Origin: Bacteroidota bacterium
GTDB taxonomy: Bacteria > Bacteroidota > Ignavibacteria > UBA10030 > UBA6906
Assembly: GCA_030835135.1 (NCBI GenBank)
Contig: JAUQWO010000075.1
Location: forward strand, 275,330-339,329
Reading direction: 5' to 3'
Length of the DNA stretch: 64,000 nt
A model generated the notes under the pieces. The model did not search any database. It was given only the letters and a program-made list of their open reading frames with translations, and was not told the origin of the DNA. Position numbers and translations under genes: made by a program. Below, in pieces: positions 22,656 through 32,338 of this stretch (its first letter is position 1; each line of letters opens with the position of its first letter).

Positions 22656-25600
22656 CTACCTCACCAGTGCGAGTTTGCGCGTCCCGGTGAACCCGTTCGC
22701 GTACATCCGGCAGAAGTAGATCCCGCTCGACAGTCCGGCTCCATCGAACACCAGTTCGTGATGACCGGCTACCATCCAACCCTCCTGCAGGAGTGCTACC
22801 CGCGCGCCAAGACTATTGTAGACCGCCACGTTCACCGGTCCATCCACTGCAAGACCGATACGGATCCGCGTCTCCGGGTTGAACGGATTGGGATAGTTGT
22901 GGTCCAGATAGGTGGCTCCCGGGATGAGGGAGCCGGTCTGTCCCGCCTCTTTGCCCACCACAGGATCCTCGGGGGAGATCCGCGCCGCGGTATTGAAGAA
23001 ATAGTCGATCAGTCCCGTGAACGCAGGCGAGGCCGACGGCGTGCTGCCCTGGTTCCCGAAAAACGGACCGATGGCAGTTGCCGTGAGTGTGTGCGCAAAC
23101 GTCACCCCGGTTGTCCAGGTGGTACCATTCAACGAATACGATCCGGTCCACTGGTTGGCGACACGCTTCACGCGCAGATAGAGCGGATTGGCGTTGGTGA
23201 TCGCCGCATCCTTCCGTACGGTGGGTGTATTTGCGACGAACGATGCGCTGAAGAACCGCGTGGATGAGGCATCCCGCACGAAATCGAAGCGCACGTAGTT
23301 CGCGGCATCCTGCTGCACCACGATGCCCTGGAACTGGTACCGCAGAGCAAGGGAGGATTCGAACTTCGCTTCCACCTCGAAGTTCGTGTTCGTCGTTGGC
23401 TGCATGATCCGGGGCGTGAAGTTACCGGTGTCCCAGGCATCGTGCGACGACCCCGCCGGGATGCTCACCGCAAGCCGTGCATTCACCGTCCCACTGCCGG
23501 TCAGTGCGAACGTTGAGACAGGTGCGGGGTTGACGACGGTCCACAATGCCGTGTTGAGCGTGGCCGAACGGAAGTCATCGGAGACGATGCCTCCGCTCGT
23601 GACGGACAGTGTTGCCACGTTGCTCGTGGCCGTCCCTGCGGTGTTCGATACCACACACCGGAACAGTGCCCCGCTGTCGGCCTTCGCGAGCACCGGCGTT
23701 GTATACGAGGCCGTTGTGGCACCGCTGATCGCGGTGGCGTTCCGCTGCCATTGGTAGGTGAGCGTGCCCGTGCCCGTCGCCGCCACCGAGAAGGTTGCGG
23801 TCTGTCCGACCGCCGCACTCACCGATGAGGGGTGCTGCGTGATGGTGGGCGGGATCGCGACGACGATCGTGTCGATCGCGAGGTTCTCGTACAGCAGGAC
23901 GCTGCTGTGGGTGTAGCCCACGGAGATCACGTCCAGGTCGCCGTCACCATCGATGTCCGTGGCGATCGTGCCGTCATGGTGTTCGTCGCCGGTGTAGATC
24001 AGGACCTGCTCCCAGGCTTTTCCCACGCCGTCCGCGTTGCGGAACATGATGAGCCGTTCATTGCCGAGGCGGGGATTGTTGTGCTCGCCCATCACGACGT
24101 CCGGGTCGCCGTCGCGATCAAAGTCCCGCACGCTGACGCTGTGCGGCCCGACGACATTGCCAATGATGTGCTCGGCCCACAGGCCCGTCGGATCCGCAGC
24201 TTGCTCATACCAGGCGAGTTTGCCGGCGGTGTCATGACCGTACCCGATCACGGCGTCCAGATCGCCGTCCCGGTCCATGTCCACGAGATAGTTCCTGTCG
24301 GGTTCACCGGTGGCAGGGACATGCAGAGCGAACGGGGTCCAGGCTCCTGCATCGTTGCGGAGCCAGGTAGTGCCCAACAGCATGTCCAGATCCCCGTCAC
24401 GGTCGATGTCCCCGTTGTCGATCCCTTCCCCGAGCGTCACGGTCGAGATCTGTCGCCATGTCCAGGTCTCGGTCTCAGGCAGGGCGGGTACGCTGATCAT
24501 ATGGACCCCGGTCACGCCGGCATCCCAATCAAGGGCCACCTCCAGAGGGCCTCCCGCCTGGAAACGGGCGGCACTCGCCCCCTGGGGAAACATACCGTCG
24601 CCTTGCTGGATGTTCGTCCGGACGGTGAAGACCCCGTTCCCGCTATTCTGCGCCCACGCGAAGGAGTCGTTGGCGGCATCCCCGACACCCTGCGTGCCCA
24701 GGATATCGGTGTCCCCATCTCCATCGAGGTCGTGAAGAAGGAACATAGTATTGAGAGGCGTACCGATGGTGTTTCGTTGCCATGCCAGTCCGATGTCACG
24801 GGGGTTCTTGTACCACCAGCCGCCTGCAACGATGTCCATGTACCCGTCACGGTCCATGTCTCCCGGGAGAACGAACAGTGCGATGGCCGGTATGCTGCTG
24901 TCGATGACCCTCCTCCGCCAGAGATTGAGCGGCAACATTCTCGTCCCCGTACCGCTATTGATCCATGCACGCACACCGGGGACCCCGGTGTCGTACGGCT
25001 TGGAGAGGATATCCAGATCGCCGTCACCGTCAAGATCCGCGACCCGCGATTCATGGTTGTCGATCCCGCTGGCGAGCTCGCGCAGCTGGAACATGCCCGT
25101 GCCATCCCCGCAGAAGATCCGGGTCTTTGCATCCGTATTGTTCAGCGTCATCATTTCCGCGGAGAAGACGTCCAGGGCGCCATCCCTGTCGATGTCAGCG
25201 ATCGCAAGGCTATGCGGGTTCTCCGAATCGTAACCCAGCAGGTCGTGCGGACTCCAGGTCGTTCCGTTCCACGCGTACCACCGGAGCGGACCAACCGTAT
25301 CGCCATTGCACATGATGATCTCCGGCCTCCCACCGGGGACAAGTTGTCCGACGGCAACCCGCCCGAAGTGCACCGTGCTGTCGATGATATTGACGACGAA
25401 GGTGGTCCCACCGCCATGCTTGTACCAGCTTCCCCCACTCACGAGATCGACTTTCCCGTCACCGTCCACGTCCGCGGTATCGAGGCCTTCCGAGTAGAGC
25501 CGTCCGGACAGGATCTGGGTCGCGGGCCAGGGTTGGGTGCTCTTCGGCGCGGCAGGTATCTCGGCCAGGAACAATTTATCGCCGCCCGGACGGGGCAGCT

Positions 25601-28600
25601 GGTTCCAGTAGACGAGCTCGGCCTGGCCATCACCATCGACGTCGGCGAAGATCATGTCGTGGTGCTGTGTGCCCCCGCTGTTCTTGATCAGCCGGCGTGT
25701 CCACGCACCTGTATACGAAGGATACGGGTTCTCCCACCACCAGATCAGACTGCTCTGGTAGTCGCCCCCGAAGACGATGTCCAGGTCGCCATCGTTGTCG
25801 ATATCGTGGAACGTACCGCCTGCTTCGATCGGAAGCAGCGTACTGTCGATCGTGAGAACGGTCCAGCCCGCGTAGGTGCGTTGGTACCACACGACGGACG
25901 GAGCCGTGGTGCGGTCTGCAATGACGAAGTCGTTCCACCCGTCCTTGTTGATATCGAGGACCAGGGATGCCGTGTGTTCCGTTCCGGTCGCCTTGGGCGG
26001 CGGCATGGTCCCGGCCGATGAGCTGAGCATGGTCCATGGGATCCCCCATGCTGGCGCTGATGTGATGGTCAGGATGGCCGCCGCGCTTGTGTCGCGCCCG
26101 TACTGGCTGCTCACGATGCACCGGAATGTGGCTCCATTGTCAGTGCTGACCGTCGCCGGTCCAAGATAGGACGGTCCGGTCGCTCCGGGGATGGCACTAC
26201 CATTCTTCTGCCATTGATAGCTGATGGTGCCGGAACCTGTGGCGGAGGCGCTGAACAGATACGTGCGGCCGAGCGGGACCGGTTGACTGAGCGGATCGGA
26301 AGTAACCGACGGCGGGACTCCCCCCACGGACAACACGGCTGTCGCACTGGTGTCCTTGCCTGCGTTGTTGCTCGCGATGCAGCGGAACCCCGCGCCGTCG
26401 TCGGCGAGCGTGATCGCCGGCGTCATGTACACCGTGTCGTTCGCCCCGGCGATCGGCAGACCGTTCTTTTGCCACTGGTAGACAAGCGGCGCGCTCCCCA
26501 TGGCCCTGACCGTGAACGTTGCCGTCTGACCGGTCTGTGCGCCCACGGACACCGGATCGTGCACGAAGACCGGCGGTTGGAGGGCCACACGCAACACGGC
26601 GTTGCGACTGGTGTCTGTCCCGAGGGTGTTCGCAACGATGCAGCGGTACCAGCTGCTGTCATCCGCCAGCGCCACGTCCGTGAGAGTGAGGGTGCGGGTG
26701 GTTGCTCCCGGTATCGGCGTGCCATTCTTCTCCCAGACATAGATCAATGGCAGCGTACCGGCTGCCGTGACCATGAAGGTTGCCGTCGACCATTCACCCA
26801 CGGTGGTATCGCGGGGCTCTCCCGTGAGAACCGCAGGAGCCTGCACGCGCAACAGGGCCGGTGCGCTGGTATCGGCGCCGAAGGCATTCGTGACGAATGC
26901 CTGATAGCGAGCGCTGTCGTCCGTTGCTTGTGCCGCACCGAGCGTGTACGAAGCGTTCGTCGCACCAGTGATCGTCGCGCCATTCCGTTTCCACTGGTAC
27001 AGGAGCGGCTGGGACCCGTCCGCGGTGACGCTGAAGGTGACGGCCGTCCCGAGGGCGACGGTCAATGGCACCGGGTCCGCGGTGATGACGGGAGCCGTCC
27101 CCGCATCTTCCGCGGTGATGGGAGCGTTGCGGTTGAAGAAATAGTCCACGAGGACCGCGGTGGCAGGCGGCGTGCTCCCTGCATTCCCGGCAAGGATGCC
27201 GGCCGCTGTCGCCGTCAGTGTCTGCGAGAAACTGGCGGTCTGTGTCCATGTGGCACCAGTGGACGACCACTGCTGCGTCCATTGGTTGCCGCTCCGGGTG
27301 AGGCGTATATACATCGGCACGGTCTTCGTTACCGCGGCGTCATATCTGACCGTTGGCGTTCCCGCGATCACCGAGGCGGCGAACACGCGGAGCACAGCAC
27401 CTTCACAGACGAAATCGAAGCGGATGTAGTTCGATGCGTCCTGTTCGACGATGATCCCCTGGAACTGATAGGGCAAGCTCAGGGTCGATTCGAATTTCGC
27501 TTCGAGAGCCATGTCGGCGTTGTTCACGGACTGCAGGACGCGGACGGCACCGTTCGTTCCCTCCCAGGCATCATGGGCGGAGCCGGCCGGGATCTGGATC
27601 GACAGGTACGCATTCGATGTCCCCGCTCCCGTTGTGGTCACTGTTGAGGGCGTACCGGGAAGCGTGGCGTGCCACCGTGCTGCGTCGAGTGTGGTGGTAT
27701 TGAAGTCATCGGAGACGACCACGCCCGTTGCCACCGTCAGCACCGCGGCATTGCTGGTGACGGACCCTGCCCGGTTCGACACGATGCACCAGAACGTTGC
27801 GCCATTGTCCGTCGTGGTCACCGGGGGAGTGGTATACGAGAAGGATGTTGCGCCGGAGATCGGACTTCCATTCTTCTGCCACTGATAGGAGAGCGGCGAC
27901 GGGCCTGCGGCGGTCACACTGAAGGTTGCGGCTGCGCCGGGACTGACGGATGCGGCAGCGGGTTGAGAGGTGATCGTTGGTGCCGATGGCGTCACGATCA
28001 GCACGGCCGCCGAGCTCGACGTGGAACCGTTCCCGTTCGTTACGATCACACGGAAGAGGGCGCCACTGTCCGCCATGGTGGCAGCCGTGATGGTATACGA
28101 AGATGCGGTTGCACCGGCAATGGCCGAGCCATTCCGCTGCCATTGGTAGCCGAGCGTCCCGGGCCCCGTGGCGGTGACCGAGAAGCTGGCCGCCGCGCCG
28201 TCCGCCACGGTGCGGTCTGACGGTTGTGCGGTGATCACGGGCGGGCTGGAACTCACCAGAAGAAGGGCAGGAGTGCTTGTGACGCTGCCATAGCTGTTGG
28301 TCACTGCAACGGTGAACAGGGCCCCGCTGTCGGCGGCCGTCGTTGGGGGCGTCGTGTAGCCGGAGGATGTGGCCCCGGTGATACTGAGGGCATTCTTCAT
28401 CCACTGATAGGAAAGAGGAGCTGTTCCTGTTGCGGTCACAGAGAAGGTCGCCGTCTGGCCGGCCGCGACAGATTGTGTCTGCGGCTGCGTGCTGATCGTT
28501 GGAGGCGTGGCCACGACGACCGGTGCGATCGATACGCTATCGAGATAGTAGCTGTCGCCCGCCCGGGCATAGGACGCGAAGTTGAACCGTAGCCGGGTAT

Positions 28601-29045
28601 CCGTCGTGGTGCCGGTGAACCCGCTCGCCACGAATTCCACGGAGAACATCCCCCAGCCGGCAGTGAGATTCATCCGTTTCGCGGCCAGCCCGAGGGACGT
28701 GGTGGCGGAGTTCTTCTGAACAGCCACTGCCACATCACGTGCGCTGGAGGAGTATCCGGCGAATGAGACCCGGTAGCGGGTACCTGCGGTGAGTGCAAAG
28801 CCGGACCGGTAGAGGAACATGGTCGTGCCGGTGCGGGTGATCGAGACCCGTCCGGCGTTCGATGAGAGATACCCGGGCGTCACGACCTGAAACGTTGCCG
28901 TGCCGGAGCTGGAGAGCGTCCAGCCGGTCGTGCCCGCTTCGAAATTGCCGTTGGTGAAAAGGGGGGTCTGCGACCGGGCGGTGGTCCACACACAGGTGAC
29001 ACACAGGACCGCGACAAGAGTGTGGATCCAAGCGGATCTGGCCAT
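22656..29045 (-). CDS. Giant T9SS surface protein with Ig-like, FG-GAP/VCBS and lectin-like domains
   Basis: 2129 residues from the ATG at 29045, chosen for the AGGGGAGGAA just upstream and the signal peptide ending TARSQ. Domain order (approximate): carbohydrate-binding-like module 27-180 (NGNFEAGTTGWTLSSSG, then YYLDSVSIAP); three Ig-like repeats 180-445 (GQTATFSVTATGTAPLSYQW type); a DUF1349-like concanavalin fold 447-640 (YQFQGIIVEQDASNYIRFDF); four more Ig-like repeats 645-1000; a long FG-GAP/VCBS integrin-like propeller region 1000-1725 with repeated DIDxDGDLDIV calcium loops; one Ig-like repeat; a second DUF1349-like domain 1818-2025; and a T9SS type A sorting domain (NYPNPFNPETRIRIGL to TRKLALVR). 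It is an exported adhesin or polysaccharide-binding protein. No hydrolase active site was recognised. Confidence 0.9.
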   Translation of the reverse strand: MARSAWIHTLVAVLCVTCVWTTARSQTPLFTNGNFEAGTTGWTLSSSGTATFQVVTPGYLSSNAGRVSITRTGTTMFLYRSGFALTAGTRYRVSFAGYSSSARDVAVAVQKNSATTSLGLAAKRMNLTAGWGMFSVEFVASGFTGTTTDTRLRFNFASYARAGDSYYLDSVSIAPVVVATPPTISTQPQTQSVAAGQTATFSVTATGTAPLSYQWMKNALSITGATSSGYTTPPTTAADSGALFTVAVTNSYGSVTSTPALLLVSSSPPVITAQPSDRTVADGAAASFSVTATGPGTLGYQWQRNGSAIAGATASSYTITAATMADSGALFRVIVTNGNGSTSSSAAVLIVTPSAPTITSQPAAASVSPGAAATFSVTAAGPSPLSYQWQKNGSPISGATSFSYTTPPVTTTDNGATFWCIVSNRAGSVTSNAAVLTVATGVVVSDDFNTTTLDAARWHATLPGTPSTVTTTGAGTSNAYLSIQIPAGSAHDAWEGTNGAVRVLQSVNNADMALEAKFESTLSLPYQFQGIIVEQDASNYIRFDFVCEGAVLRVFAASVIAGTPTVRYDAAVTKTVPMYIRLTRSGNQWTQQWSSTGATWTQTASFSQTLTATAAGILAGNAGSTPPATAVLVDYFFNRNAPITAEDAGTAPVITADPVPLTVALGTAVTFSVTADGSQPLLYQWKRNGATITGATNASYTLGAAQATDDSARYQAFVTNAFGADTSAPALLRVQAPAVLTGEPRDTTVGEWSTATFMVTAAGTLPLIYVWEKNGTPIPGATTRTLTLTDVALADDSSWYRCIVANTLGTDTSRNAVLRVALQPPVFVHDPVSVGAQTGQTATFTVRAMGSAPLVYQWQKNGLPIAGANDTVYMTPAITLADDGAGFRCIASNNAGKDTSATAVLSVGGVPPSVTSDPLSQPVPLGRTYLFSASATGSGTISYQWQKNGSAIPGATGPSYLGPATVSTDNGATFRCIVSSQYGRDTSAAAILTITSAPAWGIPWTMLSSSAGTMPPPKATGTEHTASLVLDINKDGWNDFVIADRTTAPSVVWYQRTYAGWTVLTIDSTLLPIEAGGTFHDIDNDGDLDIVFGGDYQSSLIWWWENPYPSYTGAWTRRLIKNSGGTQHHDMIFADVDGDGQAELVYWNQLPRPGGDKLFLAEIPAAPKSTQPWPATQILSGRLYSEGLDTADVDGDGKVDLVSGGSWYKHGGGTTFVVNIIDSTVHFGRVAVGQLVPGGRPEIIMCNGDTVGPLRWYAWNGTTWSPHDLLGYDSENPHSLAIADIDRDGALDVFSAEMMTLNNTDAKTRIFCGDGTGMFQLRELASGIDNHESRVADLDGDGDLDILSKPYDTGVPGVRAWINSGTGTRMLPLNLWRRRVIDSSIPAIALFVLPGDMDRDGYMDIVAGGWWYKNPRDIGLAWQRNTIGTPLNTMFLLHDLDGDGDTDILGTQGVGDAANDSFAWAQNSGNGVFTVRTNIQQGDGMFPQGASAARFQAGGPLEVALDWDAGVTGVHMISVPALPETETWTWRQISTVTLGEGIDNGDIDRDGDLDMLLGTTWLRNDAGAWTPFALHVPATGEPDRNYLVDMDRDGDLDAVIGYGHDTAGKLAWYEQAADPTGLWAEHIIGNVVGPHSVSVRDFDRDGDPDVVMGEHNNPRLGNERLIMFRNADGVGKAWEQVLIYTGDEHHDGTIATDIDGDGDLDVISVGYTHSSVLLYENLAIDTIVVAIPPTITQHPSSVSAAVGQTATFSVAATGTGTLTYQWQRNATAISGATTASYTTPVLAKADSGALFRCVVSNTAGTATSNVATLSVTSGGIVSDDFRSATLNTALWTVVNPAPVSTFALTGSGTVNARLAVSIPAGSSHDAWDTGNFTPRIMQPTTNTNFEVEAKFESSLALRYQFQGIVVQQDAANYVRFDFVRDASSTRFFSASFVANTPTVRKDAAITNANPLYLRVKRVANQWTGSYSLNGTTWTTGVTFAHTLTATAIGPFFGNQGSTPSASPAFTGLIDYFFNTAARISPEDPVVGKEAGQTGSLIPGATYLDHNYPNPFNPETRIRIGLAVDGPVNVAVYNSLGARVALLQEGWMVAGHHELVFDGAGLSSGIYFCRMYANGFTGTRKLALVR

Positions 29046-29082
29046 GATTCCTCCCCTGAGATCAGGCATGCGAGTGCGGTAG

Positions 29083-29099
29083 GGGCGGTGGCACCGCCC
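29083..29099. repeat. Short GC palindrome
   Basis: GGGCGGTG and CACCGCCC flank a single G. Together with the preceding TAG the sequence begins like the palindrome of the 17-19 kb repeat (TAGGGGCG), so it may be a relative of that family or a leader hairpin of the giant T9SS gene. Confidence 0.5.
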
Positions 29100-29123
29100 A
29101 CCAGCGGGTTCCATCGTGGTCTA

Positions 29124-29152
29124 TTGATAGGGTATTGCTTATTGATATTCAA
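29124..29152 (-). promoter_or_regulatory. Promoter candidate for the giant T9SS gene
   Basis: On the minus strand TTGAAT and TATCAA are separated by 17 bases, about 80 bases upstream of the ATG at 29045, with the GC palindrome in the leader. Confidence 0.35.
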
Positions 29153-29365
29153 TACATGTGGGCCCGCTCGCGGAAATATAGATGCAATGGGGTCGGGTGC
29201 GGAATCGCCGAAATCTGCCTCCATCGCCCGGGTCCGTCAGCCACCGCCTCCCACAGCAGTTCACCGCATTGTCCTGGCATCCCAGTTCCTTCCGTCTCTT
29301 CTTGGTTGGATCAATGGCATTCCGTACATTCATGCACAGCATCCGATACCAGGAAAGGTCTCGTC

Positions 29366-31402
29366 GTGAAACTCAGGACCGTCTCGTTAACCATAGCGTT
29401 GTCCGCCATGCTCATTGCATCCTGCTCCTCCCCCGAACAGAAACAGGAATTCCGCTGGACCGTCGACCGTTTCGCCGACATCAAGGTGATGCGCTATCAG
29501 GTCCCCGGGTTCACTGACCTGTCCCTCCGGCAGAAGAAACTCGTCTATTTCCTAAGTCAGGCCGCGTTGTGCGGCCGGGATATCCTCTTCGCCCAGAATG
29601 GGGCATACAACCTCGCGATCCGGAAGACCCTCGACGGCATTGTGGCTTCAGGGAAGATCGATCAGGCCACCCCGGAGTGGGCGGCGTTCATGACCTACAC
29701 GAAGCAGGTCTGGTTCGCCAACGGCATATATCACCACTATGGCAACGACAAGTTCGTCCCCGGGTTCTCCGAGACGTGGTTCCGCGCGGCGGTCGCTACG
29801 TGTGATCCGGGACTCCTTCCCGTGCGTCCGGGTACGAGTGTGGACGCACTCCTTGCTGAGATCTGTCCGGTCATGTTCGACCCCGCGATCCTCCCGAAGA
29901 AGATCAGTCAGGACGTATCGACCGACATGGTGCAGAACTCCGCGGTAACGTTCTACCGCGGCGTGACTGAGAACGAAGCGACGGCATTCTATGCGGGCAA
30001 GAAAGACCGCACGGATCCGGCGCCGCCCTCGTACGGACTCAATACGACCCTCGTGAAGGAGAACGGCAGGATCGTGGAGAAAGAATGGAAGGCCGATGGT
30101 GTGTATGGGCCTGCGATCCGTGAGATCATCACATGGTTGACCAGGGCTTCGACGGTCGCGGAGAACGACCACCAGCGGCGGACCATTGACACGCTCATCG
30201 CGTACTACACGAGCGGCGACCTGCGCGACTTCGATGCGTACAACATCCTCTGGTTGCAGGACACCTCTTCGAGTGTCGACTTTGTGAACGGCTTCATCGA
30301 GACCTACAATGACCCGCTTGGCATCAAGGCGTCGTGGGAATCGATCGTGAATTTCAAGGACGTGGCAGCGACGCGCAGGGCGGAGACGATCACGGCCAAC
30401 GCACAGTGGTTCGAGGACAATTCGCTGGTGGATCCCCGGTTCAAGAAGAAGGAGGTCCGGGGCGTCAGCGCGAAAGTGATCACGGTCGCCCAGCTCGGCG
30501 GCGACTGCTATCCGACCACCCCTATCGGGATCAATCTGCCGAACGCGGACTGGATCCGTGCCGCGCACGGTTCAAAATCCGTGACCCTCGAGAACATCAC
30601 GTACGCGTATGATCAGGCGGCGCGGGGGGACGGCTTCAACGAGGAATTCTGCAACTCGCCGGAGGACGTCCGTCTGCTGGAGCAGTACGGGTCACTGGTC
30701 GATAACCTGCACACGGACCTTCATGAGTGCGTCGGGCATGCATCCGGACAGCTGATGCCGGGCGTTGGCGTGGATGCCCTCAAGAACTACCATGCAACGA
30801 TCGAGGAGGCCCGGGCCGACCTGTTCGCACTCTACTATCTCATGGATCCCCGGCTGGTGGAGCTCGGCCTGCTGCCATCGCAGGATGCTGCCAGGGCCGG
30901 GTATATCGAACAGATCCTGAATGGGATCTTCACGCAACTCAAACGCATCGAACCGGGCAAGAACATCGAAGAGGCCCACATGCGCAACCGTCAGCTTATT
31001 GCGCGATGGTGTTTTGAGAAGGGCAAGGCGGAGACGGTGATCGCGCAGGAGCAGCGGGATGGGAAGACCTACTTCCGTATCACCGACTTCTCACGGCTGC
31101 GCGCCCTCTTCGGCGCCCTCCTGAAGGAGGTTCAGCGGATCAAGTCGGAAGGGGACTATGAGGGCGCGAAGGCACTCGTGGAAACCTATGGGGTGAAGGT
31201 GGATCCCGTGCTCCACCATGAGCTGCTGGCCCGCTACAAGAAACTGAACCTCGCACCCTATGGTGGATTCATGAACCCGGTGTTCACACCGGTCGAACAG
31301 AACGGAGAGATCACCGATATCCGCGTGACATTCCCTGAGGACTTCGTCGGACAGATGATGGAGTACGGGAAGAAGTATTCGTTCCTGTCGCCCTGGGATT
31401 GA
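29366..31402 (+). CDS. Dipeptidyl peptidase III-family lipoprotein (M49)
   Basis: 678 residues. I start at GTG 29366: AGGAAAGG lies 7 bases upstream and a lipoprotein signal follows (VKLRTVSLTIALSAMLIASC). The zinc motif is HECVGH at about residue 452, with the second glutamate-containing motif EEARADLFALYY about 28 residues later, which is the M49 arrangement HExxGH plus EExRAD. Other family phrases include VDFVNGFIETYNDPLG and GDCYPTTPIGINLPNADWIR. The family removes dipeptides from the N-terminus of peptides with a zinc ion. The lipobox places the enzyme on a membrane facing the periplasm or surface. It is monocistronic, with a strong hairpin downstream. Confidence 0.93.
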   Translation: MKLRTVSLTIALSAMLIASCSSPEQKQEFRWTVDRFADIKVMRYQVPGFTDLSLRQKKLVYFLSQAALCGRDILFAQNGAYNLAIRKTLDGIVASGKIDQATPEWAAFMTYTKQVWFANGIYHHYGNDKFVPGFSETWFRAAVATCDPGLLPVRPGTSVDALLAEICPVMFDPAILPKKISQDVSTDMVQNSAVTFYRGVTENEATAFYAGKKDRTDPAPPSYGLNTTLVKENGRIVEKEWKADGVYGPAIREIITWLTRASTVAENDHQRRTIDTLIAYYTSGDLRDFDAYNILWLQDTSSSVDFVNGFIETYNDPLGIKASWESIVNFKDVAATRRAETITANAQWFEDNSLVDPRFKKKEVRGVSAKVITVAQLGGDCYPTTPIGINLPNADWIRAAHGSKSVTLENITYAYDQAARGDGFNEEFCNSPEDVRLLEQYGSLVDNLHTDLHECVGHASGQLMPGVGVDALKNYHATIEEARADLFALYYLMDPRLVELGLLPSQDAARAGYIEQILNGIFTQLKRIEPGKNIEEAHMRNRQLIARWCFEKGKAETVIAQEQRDGKTYFRITDFSRLRALFGALLKEVQRIKSEGDYEGAKALVETYGVKVDPVLHHELLARYKKLNLAPYGGFMNPVFTPVEQNGEITDIRVTFPEDFVGQMMEYGKKYSFLSPWD

Positions 31403-31454
31403 CAACGCGGCGGTGAAGGGAGGGCGGGCAAGCGGTTGATCGGGCGCATACGGA

Positions 31455-31480
31455 GCGGGCCGGGAGTGATCCCGGCCCGC
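31455..31480. terminator. Strong hairpin between convergent genes
   Basis: GCGGGCCGGGA (31455-31465) and TCCCGGCCCGC (31470-31480) form an 11-bp perfect stem with a GTGA loop between the DPP III gene and the OmpA gene. No long T-run on either side. Confidence 0.65.
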
Positions 31481-31492
31481 GGTCGTTCCGGA

Positions 31493-32323
31493 CTATTGCT
31501 TCACCAGCTCCACCCGCCGGTTCCTCGCACGTCCTTCGTCCGTGTCGTTGGTGCTGACCGGCGCATACGGCCCGTTCCCGAATGCCTTGAGCCGGGCCGG
31601 AGCGATGCCGTGTCCGCCGACGAGCGCCTTCACCACAGCTTCCGCACGTCCCTGCGAGAGACGCATGTTGCTCTCGAGTCCGCCGACGTTGTCCGTGTGC
31701 CCGACCACGTACAACAACAGGGCCGGGTCCGCTTTCAGCAGCTTCGCCACTTCGGCGATCGCCGCATTGGATTCCGGCTTCAGGTCGGTCTTCCCCGTGT
31801 CGAACAGGATGCCGTTCACCGCGACGTGTCCGGTCTCCTTCAGGCCACGTGCAAGCGCGTCGGCATTGGCAACCACGTCCTGGTTCATGGCCTGCCGCTC
31901 GACGCTGATCACGGAATACTTGCCGGTGAATTCTGCAGCGACCTCGATCCAGATCTCCTTCCCATCGCGCAGCAGTTTTCCTGTGAGGTGGTTGTCGGAC
32001 TTCCATACCACGGTCCCCCCGATCGTTGCGAGTGCATTCTCGTGATTGCGGAGGATCGCCAGCGCGCTGGTCTTCTCCTGTGCCCGTGCCTGGGGATAGT
32101 AATACACCTTGAGGACCCGGCCTTCGATCGCTTCCCTCTTCCCGGGTCCAAGTTGGAATTTGAAAGCGTCGAACGCGCGGTCGTCGCAATGATGGACCCA
32201 GTAGGTGGGCATGCGCGTGAAGAGGGGGTGTTCCTTGCATCCCCGTGCGTCGGTTTGTACCTGTGCCGACAGGGGGAAGGCTGCAAGGAGAAGGAGGGTG
32301 CATGCGCGGACGAAGGTCTTCAT
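31493..32323 (-). CDS. OmpA-family outer membrane protein
   Basis: 276 residues. Signal peptide MKTFVRACTLLLLAAFPLSA. Residues about 25-165 form a domain with CKEHPLFTRMPTYWVHHCDD and a later EIWIEVAAEFTGKYSVISVE that is often found before OmpA domains in this lineage. Residues 165-276 are an OmpA C-terminal peptidoglycan-binding domain: ILFDTGKTDLKPESNAAIAE, LYVVGHTDNVGGLESNMRLS, GRAEAVVKALV, LKAFGNGPYAPVSTN and RARNRRVEL. The Asp and Arg that bind diaminopimelate are present. It probably tethers the outer membrane to the cell wall. The gene lies 15 bases downstream of the methyltransferase gene and may share its transcript. Confidence 0.9.
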   Translation of the reverse strand: MKTFVRACTLLLLAAFPLSAQVQTDARGCKEHPLFTRMPTYWVHHCDDRAFDAFKFQLGPGKREAIEGRVLKVYYYPQARAQEKTSALAILRNHENALATIGGTVVWKSDNHLTGKLLRDGKEIWIEVAAEFTGKYSVISVERQAMNQDVVANADALARGLKETGHVAVNGILFDTGKTDLKPESNAAIAEVAKLLKADPALLLYVVGHTDNVGGLESNMRLSQGRAEAVVKALVGGHGIAPARLKAFGNGPYAPVSTNDTDEGRARNRRVELVKQ

Positions 32324-32338
32324 GGTTCTGCCTTTCTT

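Larger units (their letters stand above)
29046..29365. other. Divergent intergenic region
   Basis: Separates the giant T9SS gene (minus) from the DPP III gene (plus). It holds an inverted repeat GGGCGGTG/CACCGCCC at 29083-29099 and a minus-strand promoter candidate. The open frame continuing upstream of the DPP III start has no coding character. Confidence 0.5.

Noticed and set aside
23832-27647. Two long plus-strand open frames (729 and 477 codons) opposite the giant T9SS gene
   Set aside because: They mirror the repeated codons of the Ig/FG-GAP gene and have no start signal or recognisable domain.
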